In this document: piece after piece, positions 7,829 to 16,679 of the stretch
Layout: the number at the start of each line of letters is the position of its first letter
How positions within the stretch are numbered: position 1 is the stretch's first letter
Assembly (NCBI GenBank): GCA_020697295.1
Contig: JAJFBF010000054.1
Coordinates: forward strand, 1 to 37,799
Length of the DNA: 37,799 nt
From: Moraxellaceae bacterium
GTDB lineage: Bacteria; Pseudomonadota; Gammaproteobacteria; Pseudomonadales; Moraxellaceae
Direction of reading: 5' to 3'
Notes under the pieces: generated by a model
Seen by the model: the letters and a program-made list of their open reading frames with translations, nothing else
Database searches by the model: none
Told to the model about the DNA's origin: nothing
Translations under genes and position numbers: made by a program

Positions 7829-9634
7829 TCAGAAGCGATACGCTCCGGACAGGAGCCGGGCATGGATCTCCGGCGTCAGCGGCACATAGCCCCCGCCCTC
7901 CGGCAGCAGCACATGCACAGGCTCGGGCGTTGTCATCGCAGGATCGAAGCCCGCCACCTTGAGGCCGTGCTTTTGCGGCTTGAAGGTGGCGGTGGTGGCG
8001 AGGTGGCCGCATTCGCGGATAAACAGCGGCACCGCATAAGGCGGCAACTCGCGCTGCAGGTGGGCATATAACGCCACGAGATCGAGCTCGCCTTCACTGG
8101 CGATCGCCGCCATGCCGGCGCGGCCATTGGTGCCCGGCACTTCCACACCGTAGACCACGGCATGCAGGCCGGGCAGCCCCGCGATCACGTTTTCCACTTC
8201 GGCGGTGGACACGTTCTCGCCCTTCCAGCGGAAGGTGTCGCCGGTGCGGTCCACGAACTGGGCATGACGGAAGCCGATGTCGCGCACCAGGTCGCCGGTA
8301 TTGAAATAGCAGTCGCCTTTTTCGAACACGTCGGTGAGCAGGCAGGCGGCGTTCTTGCTGGCGTCGGTATACCCCTCGAAGCCGTTGCGCGACGTGACCT
8401 TGCCGATCAGCAGGCCCACTTCACCAGGCGCCACTCGGCGCAAGCGGCCCTGGATATCCCTTGAAGGCGTTTCGCGCTCGGCGTCCCAGGCCACCACGGC
8501 ATAGGGCAGCGGACAGAAGCCGACGGTATTATCAAAGTTGAAGATATTGGAAAAACCGATATTGCCCTCGGACGAGCCGTAGAACTCCATCACCGTGTCG
8601 ATCCCGAAGCGGCGCTTGAAGTCGCGCCAGATGGTCGGGCGCAGGCCGTTGCCCACCATCTTGCGCACGCGATGGTCGCGGTCGCCGGCCGAAGGCGGCT
8701 GCGCCATGAGGTAGCGGCAAAGTTCGCCGACATAGCCGAAGGCGGTGGCATCGAAGTCGCGGCAGTCGCTCCAGAATTCGCTGGCGGAAAAGCGCCGGCG
8801 CAGGGCAATGGCGGCGCCGGCCTGCAACACCGCGCTCCAGCAGGCGATCAGGGCGGTGCCGTGATAGAGCGGCAGCGTACTGTAGAGCACGTCGTGGCGA
8901 TCGAGCTGCAGGGCCATGCCCATGCCGTGGAAGGCCATGGTCCAGCGGCCTTGCGAGAGCACGGCGGCCTTGGGCAGGCCGGTGGTGCCCGAGGTGTAGA
9001 TATAGAAGAGGCCGTCAGTCTTGCGGATGCGGCGTGTGGTGTCGGGGTTGGCCGTGGCGCAGGGCTGCAGCGCGGCGCCGAGATCGAGCCAGCCGGCGGG
9101 CGCAGCGTCGAGCTCCGCATCCGCCAGCCAGTGCCGCGCTTCCGGCGCGATGCCGAGTTCGGGCAGCAGCGGCTCCACATGCGCGCGCAATTCCTCGCCG
9201 GCGATAAGGCAGCGCGGCCGTACCAGCATGATGCTGTGCGCCAGCACTTTGCCGATCTGCGACGTATTGAGCAGGGCCGCGACCACGCCAATCTTGGCGA
9301 GGCCGGTAATGACGATCAGGAATTCCGCGCGGTTCTCCAGCAACACCGCCACCACGTCGCCGCGGCGCAGGCCCTGGCGGCGATAGAAGTGGGCGACACG
9401 GTTGGCGCGGGCGTTGAACTCGCCATAGCTGAGATCGCCCTCGCGGCTGCGGACGGCCAGGGCATCGGGATGGCGCGCGGCGGCGGCTTCCACCGCCCAG
9501 CCAAGACCGTAACGCCCGAGCATTCCGGTTTCGGCGAGGGCCGGCAGGCTGCGCGGCAGGGCCAGCAGGCGCTGCGCCAGGCGCGGAAGCTGGCGGGCAA
9601 CGGTGAGGGGCGTGATGACGCTTTGCGCGGACAT
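7829..9634 (-). CDS. Long/very-long-chain acyl-CoA synthetase (FATP/FadD6-like)
   Basis: A 601-residue adenylate-forming enzyme that activates fatty acids to acyl-CoA with ATP. Visible motifs: P-loop YTSGTTGLPKAA (residues 213-224), FYGSSEG (351-357), YFNTGDL (443-449), and DRTGDTFRWKGENVSTAEVE (462-481), the last in the form typical of very-long-chain/FATP-type synthetases. The ATG at 9634 gives the normal family length; the frame stays open to 9787, but the added residues are Arg/Pro/Gly-rich and unlike the family. It is divergent from the exported esterase gene, with a shared 227-base upstream region. It probably feeds beta-oxidation or lipid remodelling together with the acyl-CoA dehydrogenase and monooxygenase genes in this window. 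The preferred substrate is not visible. Confidence 0.92.
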   Translation of the reverse strand: MSAQSVITPLTVARQLPRLAQRLLALPRSLPALAETGMLGRYGLGWAVEAAAARHPDALAVRSREGDLSYGEFNARANRVAHFYRRQGLRRGDVVAVLLENRAEFLIVITGLAKIGVVAALLNTSQIGKVLAHSIMLVRPRCLIAGEELRAHVEPLLPELGIAPEARHWLADAELDAAPAGWLDLGAALQPCATANPDTTRRIRKTDGLFYIYTSGTTGLPKAAVLSQGRWTMAFHGMGMALQLDRHDVLYSTLPLYHGTALIACWSAVLQAGAAIALRRRFSASEFWSDCRDFDATAFGYVGELCRYLMAQPPSAGDRDHRVRKMVGNGLRPTIWRDFKRRFGIDTVMEFYGSSEGNIGFSNIFNFDNTVGFCPLPYAVVAWDAERETPSRDIQGRLRRVAPGEVGLLIGKVTSRNGFEGYTDASKNAACLLTDVFEKGDCYFNTGDLVRDIGFRHAQFVDRTGDTFRWKGENVSTAEVENVIAGLPGLHAVVYGVEVPGTNGRAGMAAIASEGELDLVALYAHLQRELPPYAVPLFIRECGHLATTATFKPQKHGLKVAGFDPAMTTPEPVHVLLPEGGGYVPLTPEIHARLLSGAYRF

Positions 9635-9861
9635 GGCGGACTCTGGGGATCTGGAGCCTGGGGCGGTGCGGCGGCGACCTGGGGAACAACCGCCGGACCG
9701 GTCGAGGCCCGAGCATGCCGCAGTCGGCGCCGGCAGGAAACCGGACCCGGCGAACAAGCTTCGACGCGGGCGCTTCTTGTAGTGCATCCGATTCCGGACT
9801 CACCGCGTACAATCAGAGGCAGGACAAACGCTGCAAGACTCGCCATCAGGGAAACCACACC

Positions 9862-10782
9862 ATGCTGTTCAGCCGTATTCACGCCCGGAAATGGATGCGG
9901 CGCTGCCAGGCCCCGACCCTGGCGCTCCTCGCCGGCATTTTCCTGGCGCCGGCAATGGCCGGGGCCGCCCCCTCCCACGACTACCGTGTCGTCGAGGACC
10001 TGCGCTACACGCCGCCGGGCTGGCCGGCGCAGCTCTCCGGCGATCTCTACCTGCCCGAGCGCGGCGGCCTGCTGCCAGTGGTGCTCGTCGTCCATGGCGG
10101 CTCCTGGAAGGGCGGCGATCGCACCTCCTTTGATGCGACCAGGATTGCGAAGCATCTGGCCACGCAGGGCTACGCCGCCTTCTCGGTGGACTACCGCCTG
10201 GCGCCGGAAACCCTCTATCCCGCGCCGCTTGACGACCTGCAGCAAGCCCTGGCCTGGCTGCGCGCCAACGCCGCCGCCTACCGGCTCGATCCGGAGTCCG
10301 TCAGCGCCTGGGGTTATTCGGCCGGCGCCCACCTGGTGGCCATGCTGGGAACAAAAGGCAATGACATGGCGCGATTGCGCGCCGTGGTGGCCGGCGGCAC
10401 TCCCGCCGACCTGGCGGCCTGGCCGGACTCGTCGGCGGTCAAGACCTTCCTCGGCAAAAGCGCGCGCGAGGACAGGGAGATGGCCGCCGCGGCCTCACCC
10501 ATCAACCACATCAGTGCGACCGCCGCGCCTTTCTTCCTGTACCACGGCGCCACCGACAAGCTGGTCGAGCCCGACCAGGCCAGGCGCTTTGCCGAAGCGC
10601 TGGCGGCGCGGGGCGTGCCCGTGGAGGTGCATTACCTGCGCCACTTCGGGCATCTCCTGACGGCGTTGTTTCCGGGCAAGGCGATGGCAGGGGGCGTCAC
10701 CTTCCTGAACGCGTGGACGCCAACGGCCGCGTCGGCCAGTGCCGTTGACGACCGTCCGGTGCTTGAGTCGGAGGCGCTCTAG
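9862..10782 (+). CDS. Exported alpha/beta hydrolase (BD-FAE/carboxylesterase-like)
   Basis: A 306-residue secreted hydrolase. A signal peptide covers residues 1-35 (basic start, hydrophobic [16 protein letters not shown]). Catalytic elements: oxyanion HGG (78-80), nucleophile Ser153 in WGYSAGAHL, Asp232 in HGATDKLV, His264 in RHFGHLL. The layout fits the BD-FAE/esterase-lipase group that acts on short ester bonds. The ATG at 9862 is chosen because CAGGGA precedes it and the signal begins there; the frame is open from 9715. The catalytic serine, aspartate and histidine are all present, so it should be active. The natural substrate is not known. Confidence 0.9.
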   Translation: MLFSRIHARKWMRRCQAPTLALLAGIFLAPAMAGAAPSHDYRVVEDLRYTPPGWPAQLSGDLYLPERGGLLPVVLVVHGGSWKGGDRTSFDATRIAKHLATQGYAAFSVDYRLAPETLYPAPLDDLQQALAWLRANAAAYRLDPESVSAWGYSAGAHLVAMLGTKGNDMARLRAVVAGGTPADLAAWPDSSAVKTFLGKSAREDREMAAAASPINHISATAAPFFLYHGATDKLVEPDQARRFAEALAARGVPVEVHYLRHFGHLLTALFPGKAMAGGVTFLNAWTPTAASASAVDDRPVLESEAL

Positions 10783-10794
10783 GGCACGGCGATC

Positions 10795-10849
10795 GCCCGG
10801 CTGCGCCACTGCCGGGCAGGGCTTGCATGCTTCTTGCAGGCCTGCCCGG
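10795..10849 (+). other. Two mutually exclusive hairpins after the esterase gene
   Basis: Stem A pairs 10795-10801 with 10811-10817. Stem B pairs 10812-10820 with 10841-10849. They share bases 10812-10817, so only one can form at a time. Neither has a T-run. The position between the esterase stop and the DUF1348 start would suit attenuation or a read-through control; this is inference from base pairing alone. Confidence 0.4.
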
Positions 10850-10883
10850 GCAACGCCATCGCCCCTTCACCCCGGAGAGCCCC

Positions 10884-11360
10884 ATGACTGCCCCCGCCCA
10901 ACGTCCGCCACTGCCGCCCTTCACGCAGGAATCCGCCATCCGGAAAGTCCGCCTGGCGGAGGATGGCTGGAACAGCCGCGACCCGCAGCGCGTGGCGCTG
11001 GTCTATACCGAGGACAGCGAATGGCGGAACCGCGCGGAATTTCCGCGCGGCCGCGAGCAGATCATCACCTTCCTTACCCGCAAATGGGCGCGCGAGCTGG
11101 ACTACCGCCTGATCAAGGAGCTCTGGGCCTTCACCGACCACCGCATTGCCGTGCGCTTTGCCTACGAATGGCACGACGCAGCCGGTCAGTGGTTTCGCTC
11201 CTACGGCAACGAAAACTGGGAGTTCGACGAGAACGGACTGATGCAGCGGCGCTTTGCCAGCATCAATGACCTGCCCATCACGGACGCGGAGCGGAAGTTC
11301 CACTGGCCGCAGGGGCGGCGCCCGGATGAGCACCCCGGCCTGGGCGACCTGGGACTGTGA
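10884..11360 (+). CDS. DUF1348 / SnoaL-like (NTF2-fold) protein
   Basis: A 158-residue protein of the DUF1348 family, small NTF2-like folds often annotated as nuclear transport factor 2 family. The family pattern is plain: [10 protein letters not shown] near residue 25, [24 protein letters not shown] (about 55-70), VRFAYEWHD and WEFDENGLM in the second half. CCGGAGAG lies about 8 bases before the ATG at 10884; an upstream ATG in frame (10827) adds a non-conserved tail. It follows the exported esterase on the same strand after about 100 bases. NTF2-like proteins bind small hydrophobic molecules or act as isomerases/hydrolases; no catalytic residues can be assigned here. Confidence 0.9.
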   Translation: MTAPAQRPPLPPFTQESAIRKVRLAEDGWNSRDPQRVALVYTEDSEWRNRAEFPRGREQIITFLTRKWARELDYRLIKELWAFTDHRIAVRFAYEWHDAAGQWFRSYGNENWEFDENGLMQRRFASINDLPITDAERKFHWPQGRRPDEHPGLGDLGL

Positions 11361-11401
11361 ATCCCGCAAAGAGCGTTTGAGGTCTGCCGCGGGCCAAAGT
11401 A

Positions 11402-11417
11402 CTATACTTTTGTACAG
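11402..11417 (+). promoter_or_regulatory. Degenerate LexA-like box before the p97-FAN1-helicase genes
   Basis: CTATACTTTTGTACAG has CTA-N10-CAG, one base from the CTG-N10-CAG form seen upstream of imuA and imuB in this window. With flanks, TACTATAC...GTACAGTA keeps the outer TACT and AGTA of the imuA box. It ends 14 bases before the ATG of the first 97-residue gene, where it would block transcription. An overlapping TATACT (11403-11408) could be a -10. Binding by LexA is inference. Confidence 0.55.
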
Positions 11418-11431
11418 TATCCGGAGGCGCC

Positions 11432-11725
11432 ATGAGCAGCCACTACGTTCACCGCATCAAGGCGGCCGATGCCGCCGCCCACCAGCGGGTCACCACTATC
11501 CTGGATGAGCTTCAGAAGGCCGTCATCCGCGCCAAAACCCCTATCGGCAGTGCCGTGTCGTTTGTGATCAGCGCCTGGGGACAGGAGGCCGACGGCACCT
11601 TTGTGGTCCAGTTCAGCCCGCTGGCGGCGGCCCGCCTGCCGGCCCTCACCGGCATGGCGCTGCTGCAGGCGGCGCAGGGGCTGGCCGCGGCGGCGGCGCT
11701 GCGGCCCGAAGAGGCGGCCTGCTAG
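11432..11725 (+). CDS. Unrecognised 97-residue protein, paralogue 1
   Basis: I do not recognise this family. It is 97 residues and aligns without gaps over its length to the products at 16232 and 17929. Shared positions include HRI near residue 7, a Gln/Leu-rich segment (about 20-30), TPxGxAxSxVI (about 36-46), W-x-QExDG (about 49-55), VxFS (58-61), RLPxLxG (68-74) and LLxA..GLAxA (77-87). No signal, membrane segment or Cys/His metal site is conserved. CCGGAGG lies 7 bases before the ATG. It is the first gene after the degenerate LexA box and is followed after 36 bases by FAN1, so it probably shares that operon. A role in DNA damage response is guessed from context only. This is the most divergent of the three copies. 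Confidence 0.8.
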   Translation: MSSHYVHRIKAADAAAHQRVTTILDELQKAVIRAKTPIGSAVSFVISAWGQEADGTFVVQFSPLAAARLPALTGMALLQAAQGLAAAAALRPEEAAC

Positions 11726-11761
11726 CGGCAGCCGCTCACGCTTCCTGCGCTGAGTCCCGTC

Positions 11762-13468
11762 ATGGCCGCTGTCCTGCCCGATCCCTTCTATTACCTGGAG
11801 AACTTCCGGCAGGTGCTGGACTGGGTAGGCGCACGCCACGCGGACCTGCTGGATGACCAGGAACACGGCCTGATCGCACGCATCGAGGCGCTGCCGCGGC
11901 CGGCGCAGGCGCTGCTGGTGCGCATGGTCATGCGCAAGGGCGAGCTGTTCCGGCAGGGCAAGCTGGTCTATGCGGAGATCGGGGACGTGGCGTCGCTGCT
12001 ACCGCTGCTCGCCACGCAGGAGCTGATCGACACGACGCCGGTGCTTTCGCCGCCAGAGTTGTTCAGCCAGCTTCGCAAGGACGAGCTGCTGCCGTTGTTC
12101 GGCAAGAAGGCGGAGGGGGCTTTCAAATCCAGCGCGCGCAAGGAAGACATGCTCGCATTGCTGGCCGAGCGCTATCCGGACGCGCGGCCTCTCGCGCAAT
12201 GGCGCCCGGGCTTCGAAGACACGGTCTGCCGGCTCCTGCACGCCGATGTGTACGACCGCCTGCGCCTGCTGTACTTCGGCAACCTGCACCAGGACTGGTC
12301 CGAGTTCGTGCTCACCGATCTGGGCCTGCTGAAATACGAGCCGGTGGAAATCCCCGCCGATGCCCGCGCCTTCCAGGCGCGTGCCGATGTCGATGACTAC
12401 CTGCAACTACATGAATTGCGTACCCGCCTTGATGCTGGCGAAGCACCACTGCAGGTGCTCGCCGACATTCCCGGCGAATGCGCGAAGGCCCACTTCGCCA
12501 ACGCCTGGCTGGAGGAGCGGCGCAGTCGGCTGCTGTTCCATATCGGCCAGCAACTGGAGCGCGAGAAAGAGTGGTCCGTCGCGCTCGCCGCCTACCAGGC
12601 CAGCAGCTGGCCCGAAGCGCGTCTTCGCGCCATCCGTGTACTGGAACAGGACGCGCAGCCGGCACAGGCGCTTGAGCTGGCGATGACCGTGCTGCAGTCG
12701 GCGCCGCGCGAGGAGGAGCGCCAGCAACTGGCGCGCGTGCTGCCGCGTCTGCGCCGCAAGCTGGGCCTGTCGAATGCGCCGGCGGAAACGCTGCTCGCGC
12801 CGGAGCGATGCGATCTTGTGCTGGATTTCGATGAAGGCATCTCAGTGGAAATGCAGGTGCGTGATCACCTGCATGCAGACGCCGCCCCGGTCTTCTACGT
12901 CGAGAACGCGCTGATCAATTCCCTGTTCGGCCTGCTCTGCTGGCCCGCCATTTTCGCGCCGGTGCCGGGTGCGTTTTTCCACGCGTTTCACTACGGCCCG
13001 GTCGACCTGCACAGCCCCGGCTTCCATTCGCGCCGCGAAGCGCCGTTCGCGCAGTGCCTGGGCCTGCTGGACTCCGACGCCTACCACGGCGCCATTCTCT
13101 CCACCTGGCGCGCCAAGCACGGCACCCAGTCGCCCTTCGTGTTCTGGGACTGGCTGAACGAGGACCTGCTGATGATGGCGCTGGCTTGCATCCCCGCCAC
13201 GCACCTCAAGGCGCTGTTCACGCGGCTGCTCGCGGACATCAAGAACAACCGCTCCGGATTTCCCGATCTCATCCGGTTCTGGCCGGCCGAAGAGCGCTAC
13301 CTGATGCTGGAGGTGAAAGGCCCGGGCGACCGCCTGCAGGACAACCAGGTGCGCTGGCTGGATTACTGCATTCGTCACGGGATCCCCGTCGCGGTGTCGC
13401 ATGTGACATGGGCCGGCGCGCTCGTTCATCCGGAGCCGCCAGCAATGCCGTCCGGGAACGACGCATGA
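11762..13468 (+). CDS. FAN1-type structure-specific nuclease (VRR-NUC)
   Basis: A 568-residue protein matching bacterial FAN1 (Fanconi-associated nuclease homologue, usually about 550-560 residues in Pseudomonas). The first 480 residues are helical, including a DNA-binding and TPR-like region (for example EREKEWSVALAAYQAS near 260-275). The C-terminal VRR-NUC domain has Asp502 in FPDLIRFW and the ExK pair Glu517/Lys519 in MLEVKGPGDRLQDNQ, all catalytic positions of the PD-(D/E)xK fold. FAN1 enzymes cut 5' flaps and help unhook interstrand crosslinks. The stop overlaps the start of the helicase gene (ATGA, 13465-13468), indicating coupled translation. It lies in one run with a 97-residue gene and the helicase behind a LexA-like box. 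Confidence 0.93.
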   Translation: MAAVLPDPFYYLENFRQVLDWVGARHADLLDDQEHGLIARIEALPRPAQALLVRMVMRKGELFRQGKLVYAEIGDVASLLPLLATQELIDTTPVLSPPELFSQLRKDELLPLFGKKAEGAFKSSARKEDMLALLAERYPDARPLAQWRPGFEDTVCRLLHADVYDRLRLLYFGNLHQDWSEFVLTDLGLLKYEPVEIPADARAFQARADVDDYLQLHELRTRLDAGEAPLQVLADIPGECAKAHFANAWLEERRSRLLFHIGQQLEREKEWSVALAAYQASSWPEARLRAIRVLEQDAQPAQALELAMTVLQSAPREEERQQLARVLPRLRRKLGLSNAPAETLLAPERCDLVLDFDEGISVEMQVRDHLHADAAPVFYVENALINSLFGLLCWPAIFAPVPGAFFHAFHYGPVDLHSPGFHSRREAPFAQCLGLLDSDAYHGAILSTWRAKHGTQSPFVFWDWLNEDLLMMALACIPATHLKALFTRLLADIKNNRSGFPDLIRFWPAEERYLMLEVKGPGDRLQDNQVRWLDYCIRHGIPVAVSHVTWAGALVHPEPPAMPSGNDA

Positions 13469-16032
13469 ACTACACCATCTCCGTGCGCGAACTCGTCGAG
13501 TTCACCGCCAAGACCGGTGACCTCGACTTGCGCTTCACGCCCGCGCCCACGGCGCAGGAAGGCATCGAGGGCCATCGCATCGTCGCCTCCCGCCGTGGCC
13601 CCGGCTACCGCGCCGAAGTGCCGCTCAAGGCGGAGTTCGGGACATTAAGCATCCGCGGTCGCTGCGATGGCTACGATCCCGGGCGCCGGCTGCTGGAGGA
13701 AGTGAAAACCCACCGGGGCGACCTCGCCCGCCTGCCGGACAACCAGCGCGCCCTGCACTGGGCCCAGGCCAGGCTCTACGGCGCCATGCTCTGCGCCAGC
13801 GAGGAACTGGAGGCGCTGGACATCGCCCTCGTCTATTTCGATATCGGCAGCCAGAAGGAAACCGTCCTCACGGAACACTTCACCGCCTGGGAGCTGCAGG
13901 CCTTCTTTCACGAGCACTGCACGCGCTTTTTGAAATGGGCCGAACAGGAGATGGCGCACCGCCGCGAGCGCGATCAGGCGCTGGTGGAGATGCGCTTCCC
14001 GCATCCGGATTTCCGCCACGGCCAACGCATCCTGGCCGAAGGGGTCTATCGCGCCGCGCGCGACGGCGAGTGTCTGCTGGCGCAGGCGCCCACCGGCATC
14101 GGCAAGACCATCGGCACGCTCTTCCCCTTGCTGAAGGCCTGTCCCGGCCAGCAGATCGACCGCGTGTTTTTCCTGACCGCCAAGACGCCGGGGCGCGCCC
14201 TGGCGCTGGAGGCATTGCAGCGACTGCAGACGGCGAATGCCGATGCACCGGCAGCGGAGATGAGCGCTTCCGCACCGTCCCCACCAGCCGCCATCACTAC
14301 CGCGGAAGAGTTGCTCGCCCCTGCCACGGTGACAAGCACGCGCGGCGCATCGTCTTCTGCGCCGGCCTTCGCCGCCGTCTTCCTGCTGCGCGTGCTCGAA
14401 CTCACGGCGCGTGACAAGGCCTGCGTGCATCCGGACAAGGAATGCCACGGCGCCTCCTGCCCGCTGGCCCGGGGCTTCTACGACCGCCTGCCGGCGGCGC
14501 GCGCCGCGGCCGTGACGGCAGGCTTCGTCGACCAGCCCGCGCTGCAGCGGCTCGCGCAGGACCACCAGGTCTGCCCTTACTACCTCAGCCAGGAAATGGC
14601 GCGCTGGAGCGACGTGGTGGTCGGTGACTACAACTACTTCTTTGATGGCAGCGCATTGCTGCACAGCCTTACGATAAGCCGCGACTGGAAAGTGTCCGTG
14701 CTGGCGGACGAGGCGCACAACCTGATCGACCGTGCGCGCGACATGTACTCCGCCGAACTGCACCAGGCGCAACTGGCCGCACTGCGCAAATCCGCGCCGC
14801 GTGCGCTGAAGCGTCCCCTGGGCCGGCTGCAAAAAGCCTGGGATGCCCTGCAGGTGAACGCCCCGCCCTGGCAGTGCCTGGAAGAGTTGCCCGCCGAGTT
14901 CACCGGTGCCTTGCAGGGCGCCATCGCGAAAATAGCGGACTACCAGACGGGCTCACTGGCAGGGGAGAAGGCGGCGGAGAAAGGCGCCGATTCCGTTCCT
15001 GTTCCCGACACTGTCGCGGCGGCCCTTTCAAGCCCCGCTCCTGCAGGCGACCCCTCCTCTGATAAGGGCATAAAGGGGTCAGATACCTTTTTTGCTTCAG
15101 AAAAGGTATCTGACCCCTTTATAAACTCCCTTATAGCGCCCGATCTGCTGCGCTTTTATTTCGACGCCCTGCACTTCCAGAACCTGCTGGACACCCTGGG
15201 CCCGCATTCCTTTATCGACCTGCTGACGCCGCCCCGGGGCGCGGGCCGTGCCCTGCGTATCCGCAACGTCGTGCCGGCGCCGCACCTGCGCCCGCGCATC
15301 GCCGCCTGCCACTCCCTGACGCTGTTCTCCGCCACCCTGACCCCGCCTGAACTACACCGCGACCTGCTGGGCCTGCCGGCGGACACGCGCTTCCTGGACG
15401 TGCCCTCGCCCTTCACCTCCGAGCAGCTCGAGGTGCGCATCGCGGACCATATTTCCACGCGCTACGCGCACCGCGAGGGTTCGCTCGCGCCCATCGCCGA
15501 GCTCATGGCCACGCAATACCACCAGGCACCTGGCAACTACCTGGCCTTCTTCAGCAGCCACGACTACCTGCAGCGGGCCCTGGCGGCATTTCGCGCCGCG
15601 CATCCCGACATTCCCGTGCGCGAGCAATCACGCGCCATGGACGAAGGCGCGCGCGCCGCCTTCCTCGCGGGCTTCGGTGCAGAAACACGCGGCATCGCCT
15701 TTGCCGTGCTGGGCGGCGCGTTTGGCGAGGGCATCGACCTGCCGGGCGCGCGCCTGATCGGCGCCTTCGTGGCGACGCTGGGATTGCCGCAGGTGAACGA
15801 GGTCACCGAAAAAATCCGCGACTGCCTGCAGGCGCAGTTCGGCGCCGGCTATGACTACGCCTATCTGTACCCGGGCATCCAGAAAGTGGTGCAGGCGGCC
15901 GGACGCGTGATCCGCACCGTCGAGGACCAGGGCGTGGTCCATCTCATCGACGACCGCTTCCGGCAAGGCAAAATCCGGCGGCTGCTGCCGTCGTGGTGGT
16001 CACCGACAACAACCGCTCACGCAAAAGCCTGA
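13465..16032 (+). CDS. XPD/DinG-like FeS helicase with N-terminal PD-(D/E)xK nuclease domain
   Basis: An 855-residue superfamily 2 helicase. Residues 1-150 form a Cas4/RecB-like nuclease domain with Asp68 in RGRCDGYD and Glu79-Val-Lys81 in LEEVKTH. Walker A is APTGIGKTIG (208-217). Four cysteines (320, 327, 332, 370) match an iron-sulphur cluster site of the XPD family. The DEAH box is 415-418, and the C-terminal motif VI is QAAGRVIRT. It likely unwinds 5'-3' and processes DNA ends or flaps with FAN1, to which it is translationally coupled. The ATG at 13465 is chosen by the ATGA overlap; the frame opens earlier inside FAN1. Residues about 533-557 are coded by a 73-bp palindrome and the preceding 30 residues are low-complexity, so this part is probably an insertion in a loop. 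Confidence 0.92.
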   Translation: MNYTISVRELVEFTAKTGDLDLRFTPAPTAQEGIEGHRIVASRRGPGYRAEVPLKAEFGTLSIRGRCDGYDPGRRLLEEVKTHRGDLARLPDNQRALHWAQARLYGAMLCASEELEALDIALVYFDIGSQKETVLTEHFTAWELQAFFHEHCTRFLKWAEQEMAHRRERDQALVEMRFPHPDFRHGQRILAEGVYRAARDGECLLAQAPTGIGKTIGTLFPLLKACPGQQIDRVFFLTAKTPGRALALEALQRLQTANADAPAAEMSASAPSPPAAITTAEELLAPATVTSTRGASSSAPAFAAVFLLRVLELTARDKACVHPDKECHGASCPLARGFYDRLPAARAAAVTAGFVDQPALQRLAQDHQVCPYYLSQEMARWSDVVVGDYNYFFDGSALLHSLTISRDWKVSVLADEAHNLIDRARDMYSAELHQAQLAALRKSAPRALKRPLGRLQKAWDALQVNAPPWQCLEELPAEFTGALQGAIAKIADYQTGSLAGEKAAEKGADSVPVPDTVAAALSSPAPAGDPSSDKGIKGSDTFFASEKVSDPFINSLIAPDLLRFYFDALHFQNLLDTLGPHSFIDLLTPPRGAGRALRIRNVVPAPHLRPRIAACHSLTLFSATLTPPELHRDLLGLPADTRFLDVPSPFTSEQLEVRIADHISTRYAHREGSLAPIAELMATQYHQAPGNYLAFFSSHDYLQRALAAFRAAHPDIPVREQSRAMDEGARAAFLAGFGAETRGIAFAVLGGAFGEGIDLPGARLIGAFVATLGLPQVNEVTEKIRDCLQAQFGAGYDYAYLYPGIQKVVQAAGRVIRTVEDQGVVHLIDDRFRQGKIRRLLPSWWSPTTTAHAKA
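15062..15134 (+). repeat. 73-bp double palindrome inside the helicase coding sequence
   Basis: The core is a perfect 22-bp inverted repeat (15070-15091 and 15101-15122) with a 9-base loop. A second 7-bp pair (15062-15068 with 15128-15134) encloses it. The core arm GGGGTCAGATACC with flanking AAA/TTTT runs looks like the dispersed extragenic palindromes found in many Proteobacteria; that likeness is from memory. Here it is read through in frame with no stop in the helicase frame. AT content is higher than in the flanking coding sequence, which supports an inserted element. Confidence 0.85.
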
Positions 16033-16231
16033 GGCGCAAGCGGGAATGCGCGCACTGAGCGCATAGTCACGCGATCGATACAGGGCTAAGACCAAATCCC
16101 TATGACTTCTCGTCGGTGCGCCGGCGTACAGTCTGTCGACATTCAAGACCGGTAGTTTGCGGATTGGCATCCTTCCGCTACCGCGCCTGTTGTGCCTGTT
16201 CTGTCTGTTGTACCGATCCGGAGAAGGCGCC

Positions 16232-16525
16232 ATGACCCACAAATTCCTGCATCGCATTACTGCGACCGACCCGGCCTTCCGCCAGCAGGTGACCACGCTG
16301 CTGTCCGAACTGCAGGGCATTTTTATCCGCGCCCAGACCCCGGTGGGCCCCGCCATTTCCTCCGTGATCCGCTCCTGGCGGCAGGAGAAGGACGGCACCA
16401 TTCTCGTCGAGTTCAGCTCGCTGGTGGCCGATCGCCTGCCGGACCTGTCCGGCCTGCCCCTGCTGCAGGCCGCCAAGGGCCTGGCGACCGCCTCGCAACC
16501 GGCCCCCACGGAAGCCGCGCACTGA
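16232..16525 (+). CDS. Unrecognised 97-residue protein, paralogue 2
   Basis: Same family as the products at 11432 and 17929 and again 97 residues. It is very close to the copy at 17929 (shared HKFLHRIT-like start with one change, IR..TPVG, VIRSWRQEKDG, LVEFS, RLP.LSG). The ATG at 16232 follows GGAGAAGGCGCC; the frame is open from 16157 but the extra residues have no match in the paralogues. Upstream, a TACAGT half-site (16127-16132) and an AAATCCCTATGAC segment at 16094 correspond to similar sequence before the 17929 copy. It stands alone between the helicase and a small ferredoxin gene. Function unknown; no metal site or signal seen. Confidence 0.8.
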   Translation: MTHKFLHRITATDPAFRQQVTTLLSELQGIFIRAQTPVGPAISSVIRSWRQEKDGTILVEFSSLVADRLPDLSGLPLLQAAKGLATASQPAPTEAAH

Positions 16526-16679
16526 GCGAGGCATCCCTTACCATCTTTCAGGGCTTCACCGCCTGGCCAGACAACAAGCACCCACTCCGACTGTGGCTTT
16601 GCCAGTCACGCTCTTCCCTGTTGCAGGCGCAGGGGCCGCCGGACTAAAACAGACGGGCCTCCCCTGCCGATTATCTGCC

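Noticed and set aside
8672-10660. 662-codon plus-strand frame
   Set aside because: Runs antisense to the acyl-CoA synthetase and then in the wrong frame of the esterase; composition only.
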